The notes under the pieces are model-generated. The model searched no databases. It was not told the origin of the DNA and saw nothing but the letters and a program-made list of their open reading frames with translations. Below, piece after piece: positions 44,961 to 53,569 of a DNA stretch of 64,000 bases. The first letter of the stretch is position 1, and each line of letters opens with the position of its first letter. The stretch lies in contig JAFRFB010000055.1 in assembly GCA_017434555.1 (NCBI GenBank), positions 1 to 64,000 on the forward strand, written 5' to 3'. The stretch comes from Methanobrevibacter sp. (GTDB lineage: Archaea; Methanobacteriota; Methanobacteria; Methanobacteriales; Methanobacteriaceae). The position numbers were made by a program, and so were the translations under genes.

Positions 44961-45088
44961 TTTGGCAGATAATTTTTTCTTATGAATTAGCAGTTGAAAC
45001 TAATTCATTGATTTTTGGAGATTGTATTAGTTACGACTAATAATGTAAAAGCAATGTGTTTTAGGTATCCCTAAACTTTACATCACTA
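44961..45088 (+). repeat. Duplicated intergenic element, copy 2
   Basis: Same order of blocks as copy 1: TTTGGCAGATA, dyad ATGAATTAG/CTAATTCAT (44982-44990 with 45000-45008), TTTTTGGAGATTGT, dyad ATTAGT-N4-ACTAAT (45026-45041), AAAGCAATGTGTTTT, ACATCACTA. The outer pair of the first dyad changes from T-A in copy 1 to A-T here, i.e. complementarity is kept. A DtxR-type box (45060-45075) is inserted near its end. Confidence 0.65.
45060..45075 (+). promoter_or_regulatory. DtxR/IdeR-type box 1 upstream of the VWA gene
   Basis: TTTAGG-TATC-CCTAAA, perfect dyad, same half-sites as at 44135. About 90 bp upstream of the TATA box. Confidence 0.55.
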
Positions 45089-45129
45089 TAATTACATAGT
45101 CACTTATCCTATATAAAACTTTCTAATTT

Positions 45130-45145
45130 TTTAGGCTAACCTAAA
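45130..45145 (+). promoter_or_regulatory. DtxR/IdeR-type box 2 upstream of the VWA gene
   Basis: TTTAGG-CTAA-CCTAAA, closest of the three to the IdeR consensus (AGGCTAACCT). It lies about 15 bp upstream of TTTATATATA (about 45161-45170), where a bound repressor would block TBP/TFB. Confidence 0.65.
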
Positions 45146-45219
45146 CTTTTACACCAAAACTTTATATATATCAACTTATAAATAATTTAAACACAAGATT
45201 AATACCAAGAGGCGATGAC

Positions 45220-45810
45220 ATGGAAAGCGAAAAAATTGACATAATATTTTTGATTGACAGAAGCGGTTCAATGTATGGATCTGAAAACGATACCATCGGC
45301 GGATTCAATTCTTTCATTGCAAAACAGAAAGAGAATGAAACCGATGCAAGGGTAACCACAATACTTTTTGACCATGGCTATGAAGTGCTCTACAAAAGAA
45401 AAAACATTTATGAGATTGATGATTTAACCAGAAACGAGTATTATGTAAGGGGCTCAACCGCACTTTTGGATGCAATCGGAAGAACAATCACTTCAATGGA
45501 CAGGGAAATTGACAATAAGGTCCTTTTTGTAATAACCACTGACGGCTATGAAAATTCATCCAAGGAATTCACACGCCAGCAAATCAAGAACATGATCAAT
45601 AATCACAACTGGGAATTCATCTACCTGGGTGCCGATATAGATTCATATGCCGAAGCGTCAAGTATAGGAATCAGAAGCAGCAGAGTATCCAACTACAGGA
45701 AAACCTCCGATGGAATCAATAGAATGTATGAATGTTTAAGTGATGCAACGATAAACTATTCAAAATTTGAAACTCTTGATGATTCGTGGAAGGAAAAACT
45801 TGAGGAATAG
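45220..45810 (+). CDS. VWA-domain protein
   Basis: 196 residues, almost entirely one von Willebrand A domain. The MIDAS metal site is intact: IIFLIDRSGSMYG (Asp13, Ser15, Ser17), GSTALLDAIG (Thr) and FVITTDGYENSS (Asp). No signal peptide, so cytoplasmic, similar to the small VWA proteins of the TerY or MoxR-partner kind. No AAA or Ter genes are adjacent. GAGGCGATGAC precedes the ATG. Two DtxR-type boxes suggest iron control together with the 4Fe-4S gene. Confidence 0.85.
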   Translation: MESEKIDIIFLIDRSGSMYGSENDTIGGFNSFIAKQKENETDARVTTILFDHGYEVLYKRKNIYEIDDLTRNEYYVRGSTALLDAIGRTITSMDREIDNKVLFVITTDGYENSSKEFTRQQIKNMINNHNWEFIYLGADIDSYAEASSIGIRSSRVSNYRKTSDGINRMYECLSDATINYSKFETLDDSWKEKLEE

Positions 45811-46160
45811 TAAAATTTTTTAAACATTTTAATTCTACAATAGATTTTTCCATTAATTTTTTCCACTTATTTTTTTAAATTTTTTAATTTTTTATACTAA
45901 AAATGTACACATCTTATTAATATTCCATTAAATTTCTTATTTTTGATTAATGTATAGTTTATCTGACATATTTTAAACAATATATTTTCAAATAGATTAC
46001 TTTTTAGATATTTTTTAGAAAACTTATGAATAATATTTAAACTTTATATATGTGTATTTTTATAACATTATATGATCAATTTAAATATTGATTGATTAAT
46101 TTATGCATAATTTTTGAAATCGATTTAAAAAATTGATTACAAATTTGAAGACGTGATACA
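45811..46160 (+). other. 350-bp AT-rich leader/promoter region of the LPETG protein
   Basis: No gene. Contains ATTCTACAATAGATTTTT (45832-45849), AAATTTCTTATTTTTGATT (45930-45948) and CAAATAGATTA (45989-45999), blocks that recur in the same order upstream of the surface protein at 54539. A TTTATATATG TATA element lies near 46042. Confidence 0.5.
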
Positions 46161-46757
46161 ATGAAAAAATCTATATTATATATCTTTGTAGTGTTAATGG
46201 CTTTATCATTAACATTAGGCGCTGTCAGCGCTGAAGATGTCGCAGAAGAAGGCAATGCTGCCGGTGGCGATATCGTAGTTACAGACATTGAAGATGTTTC
46301 CGTAGCTGATGTTGAAGTGGATGTTGAACCTCTGACAGAAAATGAGTATGAAATATATTGGGGCGTTGGCGTAGCTAACAACGGTCCTGATACAGCTTAC
46401 AATACTGTCGTACGTGTTGACGGATCCGACAACTTATTATTATGGGATATTCCTGTAATAAGCCAAGGTACTTACTATCCTGAATATGGTGTATGGGATG
46501 TCGGTGACTTAGCTGCTGGTGACGTTGCTGTAATGATACTCGATACCCTCAAAATGGATGAAGGTCCATACTGGGTAGATGCTATTGCTGTAAGTGATTC
46601 TGCAGACCCTGACTTATCAAACAATTACGACATTGCTTGGGTAGGTCTTGACGCAGCTGCAGCAGAAGAAACTCTTCCAGAAACCGGTAACCCATTAGCT
46701 ATGGCTTTACTCGCTTTATTAGCAATCGGTGTTGGCGGAATTAAAAGAAGATTCTAA
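46161..46757 (+). CDS. Surface protein with C-terminal LPETG sorting signal
   Basis: 198 residues. Signal peptide 1-24 (cleavage after VSA), an acidic N-terminal stretch, and one DUF11/CARDB-like beta-sandwich (YEIYWGVGVANNGPDTAYNTVVRV...PDLSNNYDIAWV). Then comes a textbook sortase tail: LPETG at 172-176, hydrophobic helix LAMALLALLAIGVGG and a KRRF end. Sortase substrates of this form are typical of Gram-positive bacteria; sortase homologues are known in some pseudomurein methanogens. ATG follows GACGTGATACA. Covalent attachment to pseudomurein or anchoring to another protein is inferred. No sortase gene is in this window. Confidence 0.8.
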   Translation: MKKSILYIFVVLMALSLTLGAVSAEDVAEEGNAAGGDIVVTDIEDVSVADVEVDVEPLTENEYEIYWGVGVANNGPDTAYNTVVRVDGSDNLLLWDIPVISQGTYYPEYGVWDVGDLAAGDVAVMILDTLKMDEGPYWVDAIAVSDSADPDLSNNYDIAWVGLDAAAAEETLPETGNPLAMALLALLAIGVGGIKRRF

Positions 46758-46901
46758 ATCAACGAATTAAACAAAATAAATTGGTCAATTAAGTTTTAAC
46801 TTGATATATGTATATGGATTAAGGGTATAATCTCCACCACCCTTATCTTTATATATAATTAATGTAAATAGTATTTTCTAACTGAATTTTTGTGTGATAA
46901 T

Positions 46902-47246
46902 ATGGCTGATAAAAAATTATTGAAAGATTATACTAAAGAAGAAATTGCCGAGTTCAGCGCTCTTGAAAAAGAAGCTTACGACAGGGCAAACAAATTAAAC
47001 AAAGAATTTATCCATATTGAAAGCCTTTTAAATGATTTGACTGAACATTGGAAAGAGTATTTCATATTCCTCGAAGATCAAAAAATATCCAAAATCTGTG
47101 AATTTTACGGGGATAAGACCGCTCCTTTTGATGATGAATTACGTGAAGTAATCGCAGGCAACTTAAAGTCTTCCCTAAACAGCGTTCATAAGGCTGTTAA
47201 CTACAACACCAAAAAAATTGATTCCGGAAGAATATTGGATAGATAA
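46902..47246 (+). CDS. Hypothetical helical protein
   Basis: 114 residues from ATG 46902 behind TTGTGTGATAAT. It looks all-helical: KLLKDYTKEEIAEFSALEKEAYDRANKLNKEFIHIESLLNDLTEHWKEYFIFLEDQK, then VIAGNLKSSLNSVHKAVNYNTKKID. Soluble, no motif recognised. Monocistronic with its own terminator hairpin, which starts at the stop codon. Confidence 0.65.
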   Translation: MADKKLLKDYTKEEIAEFSALEKEAYDRANKLNKEFIHIESLLNDLTEHWKEYFIFLEDQKISKICEFYGDKTAPFDDELREVIAGNLKSSLNSVHKAVNYNTKKIDSGRILDR

Positions 47247-47280
47247 GTGTTTAAAAACACTTAAAACCCACTTTTTTTTA
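47245..47280 (+). terminator. Terminator touching the stop codon
   Basis: AAGTGTTT (47245-47252) pairs with AAACACTT (47255-47262); a T-run at 47272-47279 follows. The TAA stop is 47244-47246. The T-run also borders the convergent PAP2 gene. Confidence 0.55.
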
Positions 47281-48138
47281 AAATATAATATTATACCATC
47301 TGAACTTTAGACCTGCATAATAGCTGATTAATATTGATGCAATTGAAGTAAGTACATAGATAATGACCACATCAATAGGCGTCACTGCCAAAAAGAAGCA
47401 TAATCCAATAATCTCTACCAGGTAAAATATCAGTGAATTGTTATTGTTGATGTATGTGAAAATCCCCAAAACCACAGGCGTAAATACGATGGCCAGAATA
47501 AATCCTAAGACATGGAAAAAGGGATAGATATTTCCCACATCAAGGTTAAAGATGAAAATGAACAGAAACATCTCAAAAGCAGTCATAATGAATCCGAAAA
47601 CTCCTCCGGTAATTGCCTGAGCCATGGTATGCTTTTTTAAGGTTACACGGGACCAGATTAAAAGCGGATATATCAGGCCGAATATTGCACCGACAGGACC
47701 TAAAAGAATAATGAGTGCACATACAGGACCGCTCAAACCTGTGGTATGAACGCTGATTTTCCATTGGGTTGTAATTAACATCACGATAAATGTATTAATA
47801 CAGTAGCATAACAGCAGAAATGTCAAAAAGTCATTCAATCCTAAAAATCTTGAAATCATAAATCCTATAAAGTAAGACACCGTTCCGATAATAAGAGGAA
47901 TCTTTCTGTCCTTTCTGTTTGAAATGTCATTGTCGTTTCCGGTTCTTTTAGCCCAATAGAGAATAATGACCATCGGCAATATTGAAGCAAATACTATTGA
48001 AATCAATTCAAGAGTCGGAAATTCCCACAGATTGCTCCATGAGAGTGTTAGGCATATTATTAAAAACAGAGGTATACATATAATCGGAGGATTTGTAAAA
48101 GCCGAAATCGTTTTCGCTAATCTAAATTTGGAATTCAT
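47278..48138 (-). CDS. PAP2-family integral membrane phosphatase-like protein
   Basis: 286 residues, about nine membrane helices. Phosphatase motifs of PAP2 type: KRTGNDNDISNRKDRKIP (motif 1 region), KISVHTTGLSGP (motif 2, the S-x-H replacing P-S-G-H) and WSRVTLKKHTMAQAITGG (motif 3, SRxxxxxH with Gln where Asp is usual). It probably acts on polyprenyl or lipid phosphates in cell-envelope synthesis. The next genes downstream on the other strand are a hydrolase and a glycosyltransferase, also envelope-like. Confidence 0.7.
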   Translation of the reverse strand: MNSKFRLAKTISAFTNPPIICIPLFLIICLTLSWSNLWEFPTLELISIVFASILPMVIILYWAKRTGNDNDISNRKDRKIPLIIGTVSYFIGFMISRFLGLNDFLTFLLLCYCINTFIVMLITTQWKISVHTTGLSGPVCALIILLGPVGAIFGLIYPLLIWSRVTLKKHTMAQAITGGVFGFIMTAFEMFLFIFIFNLDVGNIYPFFHVLGFILAIVFTPVVLGIFTYINNNNSLIFYLVEIIGLCFFLAVTPIDVVIIYVLTSIASILISYYAGLKFRWYNIIF

Positions 48139-48273
48139 AAGTATAGTATAAAATTACATGCTTTTAAATATATCCTTCTGTCAAAAATTATTTTCAACTA
48201 ACGCTTCGCGATAACAGGCGGTCGTTAATTGTCTGCTTAACTATATTAATCAAATCACCAAATAATTAATATT

Positions 48274-49026
48274 ATGGAAATAAATTATCTTCTTGAAGGC
48301 AGCGGGGAAAATACTATTGTTTTTATTCATGGACTGTCCGATAACCTCTATTATTGGCAAAGACTGTCTTTTGAATTAAGTAAAAATTATAAAGTACTTT
48401 CATATGACCTCAGGGGACATGGAAGTTCACCATACGCTCCATTTACCATGGATGAGCTTGCAGATGATTTGCATGATCTTCTTTTAAGTCTGGATATCGC
48501 TAAGACCAGTCTTGTAGGACTTTCCCTTGGAGGAAATGTTGCTCTTTTATTTGCACTGAAATATCCTCAAATGGTTGAAAAGCTTGTTATAATGTCAAGT
48601 TTCAGCCAAGTCGATGATAACTTAAGGTTAAAGTTTGAAGAGTTTAAGACAGCTATTGGAAATTCCTATGAGGATTTTTACGATGTAATAATTAAATATG
48701 TACTTCCTGAAGATATTTTAAATGAAAACCGTGAAGCCCTTGAACTCTATAAAAAGGAAGCGGCAAAGTCTGCAAACATCAAAGCCATTGAAAACGGAAT
48801 AGATATAGGCGTTGACTTTTACATTACAGACAAACTGAAATGTCTGAATCATCCAGCACTGATTCTAGCAGGAAGAGACGATGAAATAACTCATATTGAT
48901 TTATCCGAGATTTTAAATGAAAACATTGAAAACTCACAGTTGATAATATTTGAAAATACAAAGCACAATCTGCTTATTAAAAGAAACATGGCCGAAATAA
49001 TAAAAATATTAAGGGAATTTCTATGA
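48274..49026 (+). CDS. Alpha/beta-fold hydrolase
   Basis: 250 residues. Oxyanion region FIHGLSDN, nucleophile elbow LVGLSLGGNVALL (Ser84), acid in LILAGRDDEITH (Asp about 209) and His in NTKHNLLIKR (about 231): a complete catalytic triad. YDLRGHGSSPYAP is typical of the epoxide-hydrolase/MhpC-like branch. Substrate unknown. It overlaps the following glycosyltransferase by 4 bp (ATGA), so the two are translated together. No SD before ATG 48274; possibly leaderless. Confidence 0.9.
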   Translation: MEINYLLEGSGENTIVFIHGLSDNLYYWQRLSFELSKNYKVLSYDLRGHGSSPYAPFTMDELADDLHDLLLSLDIAKTSLVGLSLGGNVALLFALKYPQMVEKLVIMSSFSQVDDNLRLKFEEFKTAIGNSYEDFYDVIIKYVLPEDILNENREALELYKKEAAKSANIKAIENGIDIGVDFYITDKLKCLNHPALILAGRDDEITHIDLSEILNENIENSQLIIFENTKHNLLIKRNMAEIIKILREFL

Positions 49027-50003
49027 AAGTATCAGTAATATTATGCGTTTACAATGAAGAGAGATTCATAAGAAAAGCTATTGAAAGCATTTTAAAGCAA
49101 AGCCTCACTGATTTTGAATTCATCATCGTCAATGACGGGTCAAGTGATGATACATTGGATATTATAAACTCTTATGATGATGAACGAATCAGACTAATTA
49201 ATCAGCAAAACATGGGTCTTGGAGCATCAAGAAACAGGGCCATTGACTTGGCTCAGGGTGAATACGTGACTTTTCTTGATGGAGATGACTGGTTCAGCGA
49301 AGATGCTTTAGAAATTGCCTACGCTGAAGCAAAATCCAGGGATACGGATATTTCAATATTCCAGATTAAATACTTTGATGACGGCACTGGCGAATATTCA
49401 GATAACGACTGGTTCAATCTGAATTCTTTTGATGAAACATTTGACGGACGTGTATTTTCACCTGATGAGTGCAAAGACTTTTTATTTGATTTATCCGTCA
49501 ATGCATGTCAAAAAATCTATAAAAATGATTTTCTTCACTCATCCGGCGCCAGATTCGTAGAAGGCATATACTTTGAAGACATGCCCTTTTTCTTTGAAAT
49601 ATTTTTAAAGGCTTCAAGAGTCTCCATTATCCGAAAGCATCTTTACTATCACCGCAAACACTCAAAATCAATCACAGATATCATTGACTGTGATTACCTC
49701 GATACCGTGCCTGCAGGCCAGGAACTTATGAAAAGGTTTATTGAAAACGGCTTTTACGAGGATTACAAGTTTGATTTGTTGGCTTATAAGATTAACGGAC
49801 CAAGATTTGCACTATCACAGATTGTGGACAAGTGTAAATCTCCATTGTTTGACCTGATACATGAGGATTATCTTGAAATCAGGGATTCTATATATTATGA
49901 AGACTATTTGAATGAATTGGGTCCTGTAAAGAAAAAATTCTTTTTGGATGTCATTGAAGCCGGCACTTACGAAGAATTTCTGGCCTTAGATAATCATAAG
50001 TAA
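49023..50003 (+). CDS. Glycosyltransferase family 2 protein
   Basis: 326 residues. GT-A core SVILCVYNEERFIRKAIESIL, IIVNDGSSDDTLDII, QNMGLGASRNRAIDLAQGEYVTFLDGDDWF, with the Mn-binding D-x-D in LDGDD (about 85-89). The acceptor half is FEDMPFFFEIFLKASRVSII...LYYHRKHSKSIT. No membrane helices. It probably adds a sugar to a surface polymer or glycoprotein. Coupled to the upstream hydrolase by a 4-bp overlap. Confidence 0.93.
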   Translation: MKVSVILCVYNEERFIRKAIESILKQSLTDFEFIIVNDGSSDDTLDIINSYDDERIRLINQQNMGLGASRNRAIDLAQGEYVTFLDGDDWFSEDALEIAYAEAKSRDTDISIFQIKYFDDGTGEYSDNDWFNLNSFDETFDGRVFSPDECKDFLFDLSVNACQKIYKNDFLHSSGARFVEGIYFEDMPFFFEIFLKASRVSIIRKHLYYHRKHSKSITDIIDCDYLDTVPAGQELMKRFIENGFYEDYKFDLLAYKINGPRFALSQIVDKCKSPLFDLIHEDYLEIRDSIYYEDYLNELGPVKKKFFLDVIEAGTYEEFLALDNHK

Positions 50004-50042
50004 TTTTTACCTTTCCAGAAAATATTCCTTTCCTTTTAGATT

Positions 50043-50061
50043 ATTGATTAAAGGAAGTTAT
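50043..50061 (+). promoter_or_regulatory. Leader motif shared by two Rpn-like genes, second copy
   Basis: ATTGATTAAAGGAAGTTAT, identical over 19 bp to 26557-26575. It sits about 113 bp upstream of the start at 50174, a similar distance as for the 26679 gene. Confidence 0.5.
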
Positions 50062-50173
50062 ATTGTCTAAAATGAAAATAAATAATTTATATACTATATT
50101 TGCCAATATAAATATTGTTCAACTACATATTTTAAAAAATAAAAAATTTTAAATGATTAATGCTGTGGTGAAT

Positions 50174-51148
50174 ATGGAAAAAAATAAATTTGTGAACTAT
50201 AATCCGACTCTTGAAGGATTAGTCGACCAATTAATTAAGGAACCTAATCATAATCCTCGTGATACAGCATTTCGATTAATAGTAAGTCACCATTCAAAGG
50301 CTGCACATACTTCATTCAATTTTCCCGGAAAATTTGTGAAAAAACTGGATTTGGATGTTCATACTGAAAATGGAAGAAATTTAAGGATGGACCATGGTGA
50401 ATTGGTACTTCCGGATGGGATAATTACTCGTAAATCAACTATTAATGTTGAACATCAATCTACAAAGCTTTATCGGGAAAAAATAGACAGAATATATGAT
50501 TATAAGTTATATTTAATCCACAAACATAATATTCCCTCCCGTTCTATTGTAATAACAAATATAGATCCTGGTGAGAAAAAAATATGTTATGAGGCTTTTG
50601 GTGAAACATATCAGGTTGATTACATCCTGTGTGATATTGGGGAAATTAAAAAAAGATTAAATATTTTAAGAAATATAATCAATAATAACAAACCATTATC
50701 AGATGTAGTATTATTAAATTTCGCTTATATTGCAATTTTTGTTGAAGATGATGTTGGAAAAGAGATAATTGAAGAAATTGCTCAGTTATTTGGCCAACTG
50801 GAATTCTTAAATAATACCCTTTATTTGGATTTGTACCAAACTCTTAAAAAGATGATTAAGTATCATTTTTTAGATGATTTGGAAAAAACAAAGGAGTTGC
50901 TAACTATGATTACTAAATCAGTACCTAAAGAAATATATGGAGAATTATCTGTATTTGAATTGTTTTTAAATGAAATTGATGAATATCGTGAATTAGTCAA
51001 ACAAAATGAAGCTTCTTTGCTAAAAAAAGATAAAGAGATGTCAGCTATGGGTGATGAGATGTCTACTATGCGTAATGAGCTTTCTGCTAAGGATCAACTA
51101 ATTGAAGATTTAAAAAAGCAGTTGGAGCAAAAAAATCATAAACTTTAA
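50174..51148 (+). CDS. Rpn-like / PD-(D/E)XK nuclease-family protein
   Basis: 324 residues from ATG 50174 behind GTGGTGAAT. The core reads FPGKFVKKLDLDVHTENGRNLRMD, GELVLPDGIITRKSTINVEHQST (Asp, then E-x-Q in place of ExK), and SIVITNIDPG. The middle LRNIINNNKPLSDVVLLNFAYIAIF resembles the 26679 gene. The C-terminus is coiled coil, DEYRELVKQNEASLLKKDKE and repeated S-A-M-x-x-E units. The Rpn family includes DNA cleavage and recombination-promoting proteins, but catalysis here is unproven. A shortened tandem copy follows. Confidence 0.65.
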   Translation: MEKNKFVNYNPTLEGLVDQLIKEPNHNPRDTAFRLIVSHHSKAAHTSFNFPGKFVKKLDLDVHTENGRNLRMDHGELVLPDGIITRKSTINVEHQSTKLYREKIDRIYDYKLYLIHKHNIPSRSIVITNIDPGEKKICYEAFGETYQVDYILCDIGEIKKRLNILRNIINNNKPLSDVVLLNFAYIAIFVEDDVGKEIIEEIAQLFGQLEFLNNTLYLDLYQTLKKMIKYHFLDDLEKTKELLTMITKSVPKEIYGELSVFELFLNEIDEYRELVKQNEASLLKKDKEMSAMGDEMSTMRNELSAKDQLIEDLKKQLEQKNHKL

Positions 51149-51168
51149 ATTAATTTCATGATTAATTA

Positions 51169-51454
51169 CGATTATATTGTAATTTTTTGAAGATGATGTT
51201 CTAAAAGAGATAATTGAAGAGATTGCTCAGTATTGGTTAAAACAAAGGAATTACTAACTATGATTAATCAAACAGTACCTGAAGAAAGAAATGATGAATT
51301 ACATGTATTTGAATTGTTTTTAGCTGAAATTGATGAATATCGTGAATTAGTCAAACAAAATGAAGCTTCTTTGCTAAAAAAAGATAAAGAGCTTTCTGCT
51401 AAGGATAAACTAATTGAAGATTTAAAAAAGCAGTTGGAGCAACAAAAATCATAA
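51169..51454 (+). pseudogene. Tandem partial duplicate of the Rpn-like gene 3' half
   Basis: The stretch repeats codons of the upstream gene from the AYIAIFVEDDV region, drops about 110 bp (the FGQLEF...LDDLE segment), then continues TKELLTMINQTVPEERNDELHVFELFLAEIDEYRELVKQ to the same coiled-coil end. The 3' flank (AAATTAATTTCATGATTAATTA) is repeated as well. A 73-codon frame could be translated from TTG 51233, but there is no SD. Confidence 0.75.
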
Positions 51455-51654
51455 ACCTTTAAATTAATTTCATGATTAATTAAATTATAATTATTTCATT
51501 TTTAATCATTTTAATTATGGTTAATTTTAATTTAATTAATATTATCGCGAAATTATTATTTTTTTTAACACTTCATCTATATCCTCATTAACAATTAATA
51601 AAAATTTTTAATTGTTGTCTGTGCAATTGTTGTCAATGCAACAGTTTATATAGT

Positions 51655-51666
51655 AGTAATTACTAA
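51655..51666 (+). promoter_or_regulatory. Palindrome next to the TATA box of the marR-MATE operon
   Basis: TAGTAATTACTA is a perfect 12-bp palindrome directly after TTTATATAG (51646-51654) and about 52 bp upstream of ATG 51718. It is a good site for autoregulation by the MarR protein. A looser TGTTG-N6-CAACA dyad lies just upstream. Confidence 0.5.
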
Positions 51667-51717
51667 TGTTGTACTGTCGATTAATTTTTATATAATTGAT
51701 TTAAATGAAGGTTAATT

Positions 51718-52179
51718 ATGTCATGTTGTGATTTAGAAGATATTGATTCTAAAGACTTGCCTATCTCTAAATTGGTTGCTCTTATCTATAAATCGCAGAA
51801 AATCTTTTTCAATAATATGCTTAGTGAGTTGAATATCAACAATACTCAATTTCACATATTATTTGAAATAAGTAACGACTCCAATATTAATCAGGAAAAG
51901 ATTGCATCAAGATGCAATGTAAATAAGGGTGCAGTTGCAAGATCCATTAAAAAATTGGAGGACAGCGATTTTATTTCAAGAACAATCGATGAAAATAATA
52001 GAAGGCAAAACATTATTTCATTAACGCCTAAAGGTAAGGAAACTATAAATCAGGCAACTAATCTTTTGAATGATATAGAAGATTATCTTTTTGACGATAA
52101 TGATGAAAAAGAATTGTTACAAAAAATATTGAAAGATTTAGCTATTAAAGCAATATTATTAAATGAAAAAAGGGTTTGA
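51718..52179 (+). CDS. MarR-family transcriptional regulator
   Basis: 153 residues. Helical dimer ends plus the winged helix: FHILFEISNDSNINQEKIASRCNVNKGAVARSIKKLEDSDFISRTIDENNRRQNIISLTPKG, with the recognition helix NKGAVARSIKKLED and the D-x-N-x-R-R wing. Cysteines near the N-terminus (SCCDLED) may matter for sensing. Next to a MATE exporter in the same operon, so it most likely represses its own operon until a ligand binds. Confidence 0.9.
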   Translation: MSCCDLEDIDSKDLPISKLVALIYKSQKIFFNNMLSELNINNTQFHILFEISNDSNINQEKIASRCNVNKGAVARSIKKLEDSDFISRTIDENNRRQNIISLTPKGKETINQATNLLNDIEDYLFDDNDEKELLQKILKDLAIKAILLNEKRV

Positions 52180-52184
52180 TAAGA

Positions 52185-53552
52185 TTGAGTGAAAGAAATG
52201 ATAATATTGAAATGATTACAGGTGACCCTAAAAAGGCTATTATTAAATTGAGTATTCCAATGATGCTTTCCATGCTTCTTATTATGTTATATAACATTGC
52301 CGACAGTATCTGGGTGGCAGGAATCGGTGCTGAAGCTCTTGCGGCTTTAGGATTCATTACTCCATTGTTTATGGTTCTCGTCGGTTTAGGTGGAGGTATC
52401 GGAGCAGGTGCAAATTCATTGATTGCCCGTAATATCGGTGCAAAGAATTTCGACCAGGCAAACAATGCAGGTTTGCACGCAATAGTGTTGTGTATTATAA
52501 TTTCAGTGATTTTTACTGTATTGATGCTTCTCTTCCTACCTATGTTATTGGAGTTGATGGGAGCAGGAGATTCAATTGGCTATGCCCTTGACTATGGTTA
52601 TGTTATATTTGCAGCTTTGTTTATCTTTGTATACTCAGGTGTTGCTTCAGCTATATTCAGATCTGAAGGAGACATGAAAAGGGCAACAATAGCTATTGCA
52701 GTAACTGCCGTAATGAACATTGTCCTTGACCCGATTTTTATTTATGTTTTGAACATGGGAATCGTTGGAGCTGCCTGGGCAACAGTATTGTCAGCAACAT
52801 TGTCATGTCTTGTAATGTCCTATTGGATTTGGGGTAAAAAGGATTTGTTTTTGGATTTGTCTCCTAAAAACTTCAGTTTTCAGGGTAAAATGATGATTGA
52901 TGAACTGCAGGTTGCCATTCCGTCAACACTTGAAAACATTATCTTTTCCGCTTTGGCGATTATAATTAACGGAATGCTTGTAGCCGCATCCGGAACTACT
53001 GCAGTGGCGGTTTATACTGCATCAATGAGGATTGTTCAGATGGCTATGATTCCTTTAATAGGTATGGGAACTGCAGTTTTAACAGTGGCTGGTGTTGCTT
53101 ACGGTGCACGTAACTATGAAAACCTTAAAACATCCCACAGCTATTCAATCAAGCTGGGTTTTGCACTCTCAATTGCTCTTGGGGCACTAATGTATATATT
53201 TTCTCATCAGATTGCTGCTGTGTTTTCATATACTTCAGCCAGTGCGTCATTGGCTCCTGAAATTGCAAATGCAATATCTATTCTTAGTCTTTTTGTTCTT
53301 GCAGTTCCACACGGTATGATGTCAGCCATGGTTTTCCAGGGTGTAGGTAAGGGTATTTATTCTCTTATCATTACTTTGCTTAGATCATTGATTTTGGAAG
53401 GAGTATTTGCATATGTCTTCTGCTTTGTCTTCGGATGGGGTGTGATTGGAGTATATTCAGGTGTTCTTTTGGGCTGTTTTGTTGGAGGAACAGTCGGTTA
53501 TATCTGGGCTAAGATATTTATTAAAAGATTCGGTGAAAACTTACATCATTAA
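52185..53552 (+). CDS. MATE-family multidrug/metabolite exporter
   Basis: About 455 residues, twelve membrane helices in two halves. Start TTG 52185 with AGGGTTTGAT as ribosome site; TTG 52176 overlapping the marR stop is the alternative. MATE signatures: PMMLSMLLIMLYNIADSIWVAGIG (helix 1), GGGIGAGANSLIARNIGAKN and the second-half PLIGMGTAVLTVAGVAYGARN. Na+- or H+-driven efflux of drugs or metabolites. Co-transcribed with marR. Confidence 0.93.
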   Translation: MSERNDNIEMITGDPKKAIIKLSIPMMLSMLLIMLYNIADSIWVAGIGAEALAALGFITPLFMVLVGLGGGIGAGANSLIARNIGAKNFDQANNAGLHAIVLCIIISVIFTVLMLLFLPMLLELMGAGDSIGYALDYGYVIFAALFIFVYSGVASAIFRSEGDMKRATIAIAVTAVMNIVLDPIFIYVLNMGIVGAAWATVLSATLSCLVMSYWIWGKKDLFLDLSPKNFSFQGKMMIDELQVAIPSTLENIIFSALAIIINGMLVAASGTTAVAVYTASMRIVQMAMIPLIGMGTAVLTVAGVAYGARNYENLKTSHSYSIKLGFALSIALGALMYIFSHQIAAVFSYTSASASLAPEIANAISILSLFVLAVPHGMMSAMVFQGVGKGIYSLIITLLRSLILEGVFAYVFCFVFGWGVIGVYSGVLLGCFVGGTVGYIWAKIFIKRFGENLHH

Positions 53553-53569
53553 GTTTTCATTTATTTTTT

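Noticed and set aside
48139-48273. tRNA or small RNA in the GC-richer spot near 48200
   Set aside because: No cloverleaf or conserved T-loop could be read; treated as promoter region of the hydrolase gene.
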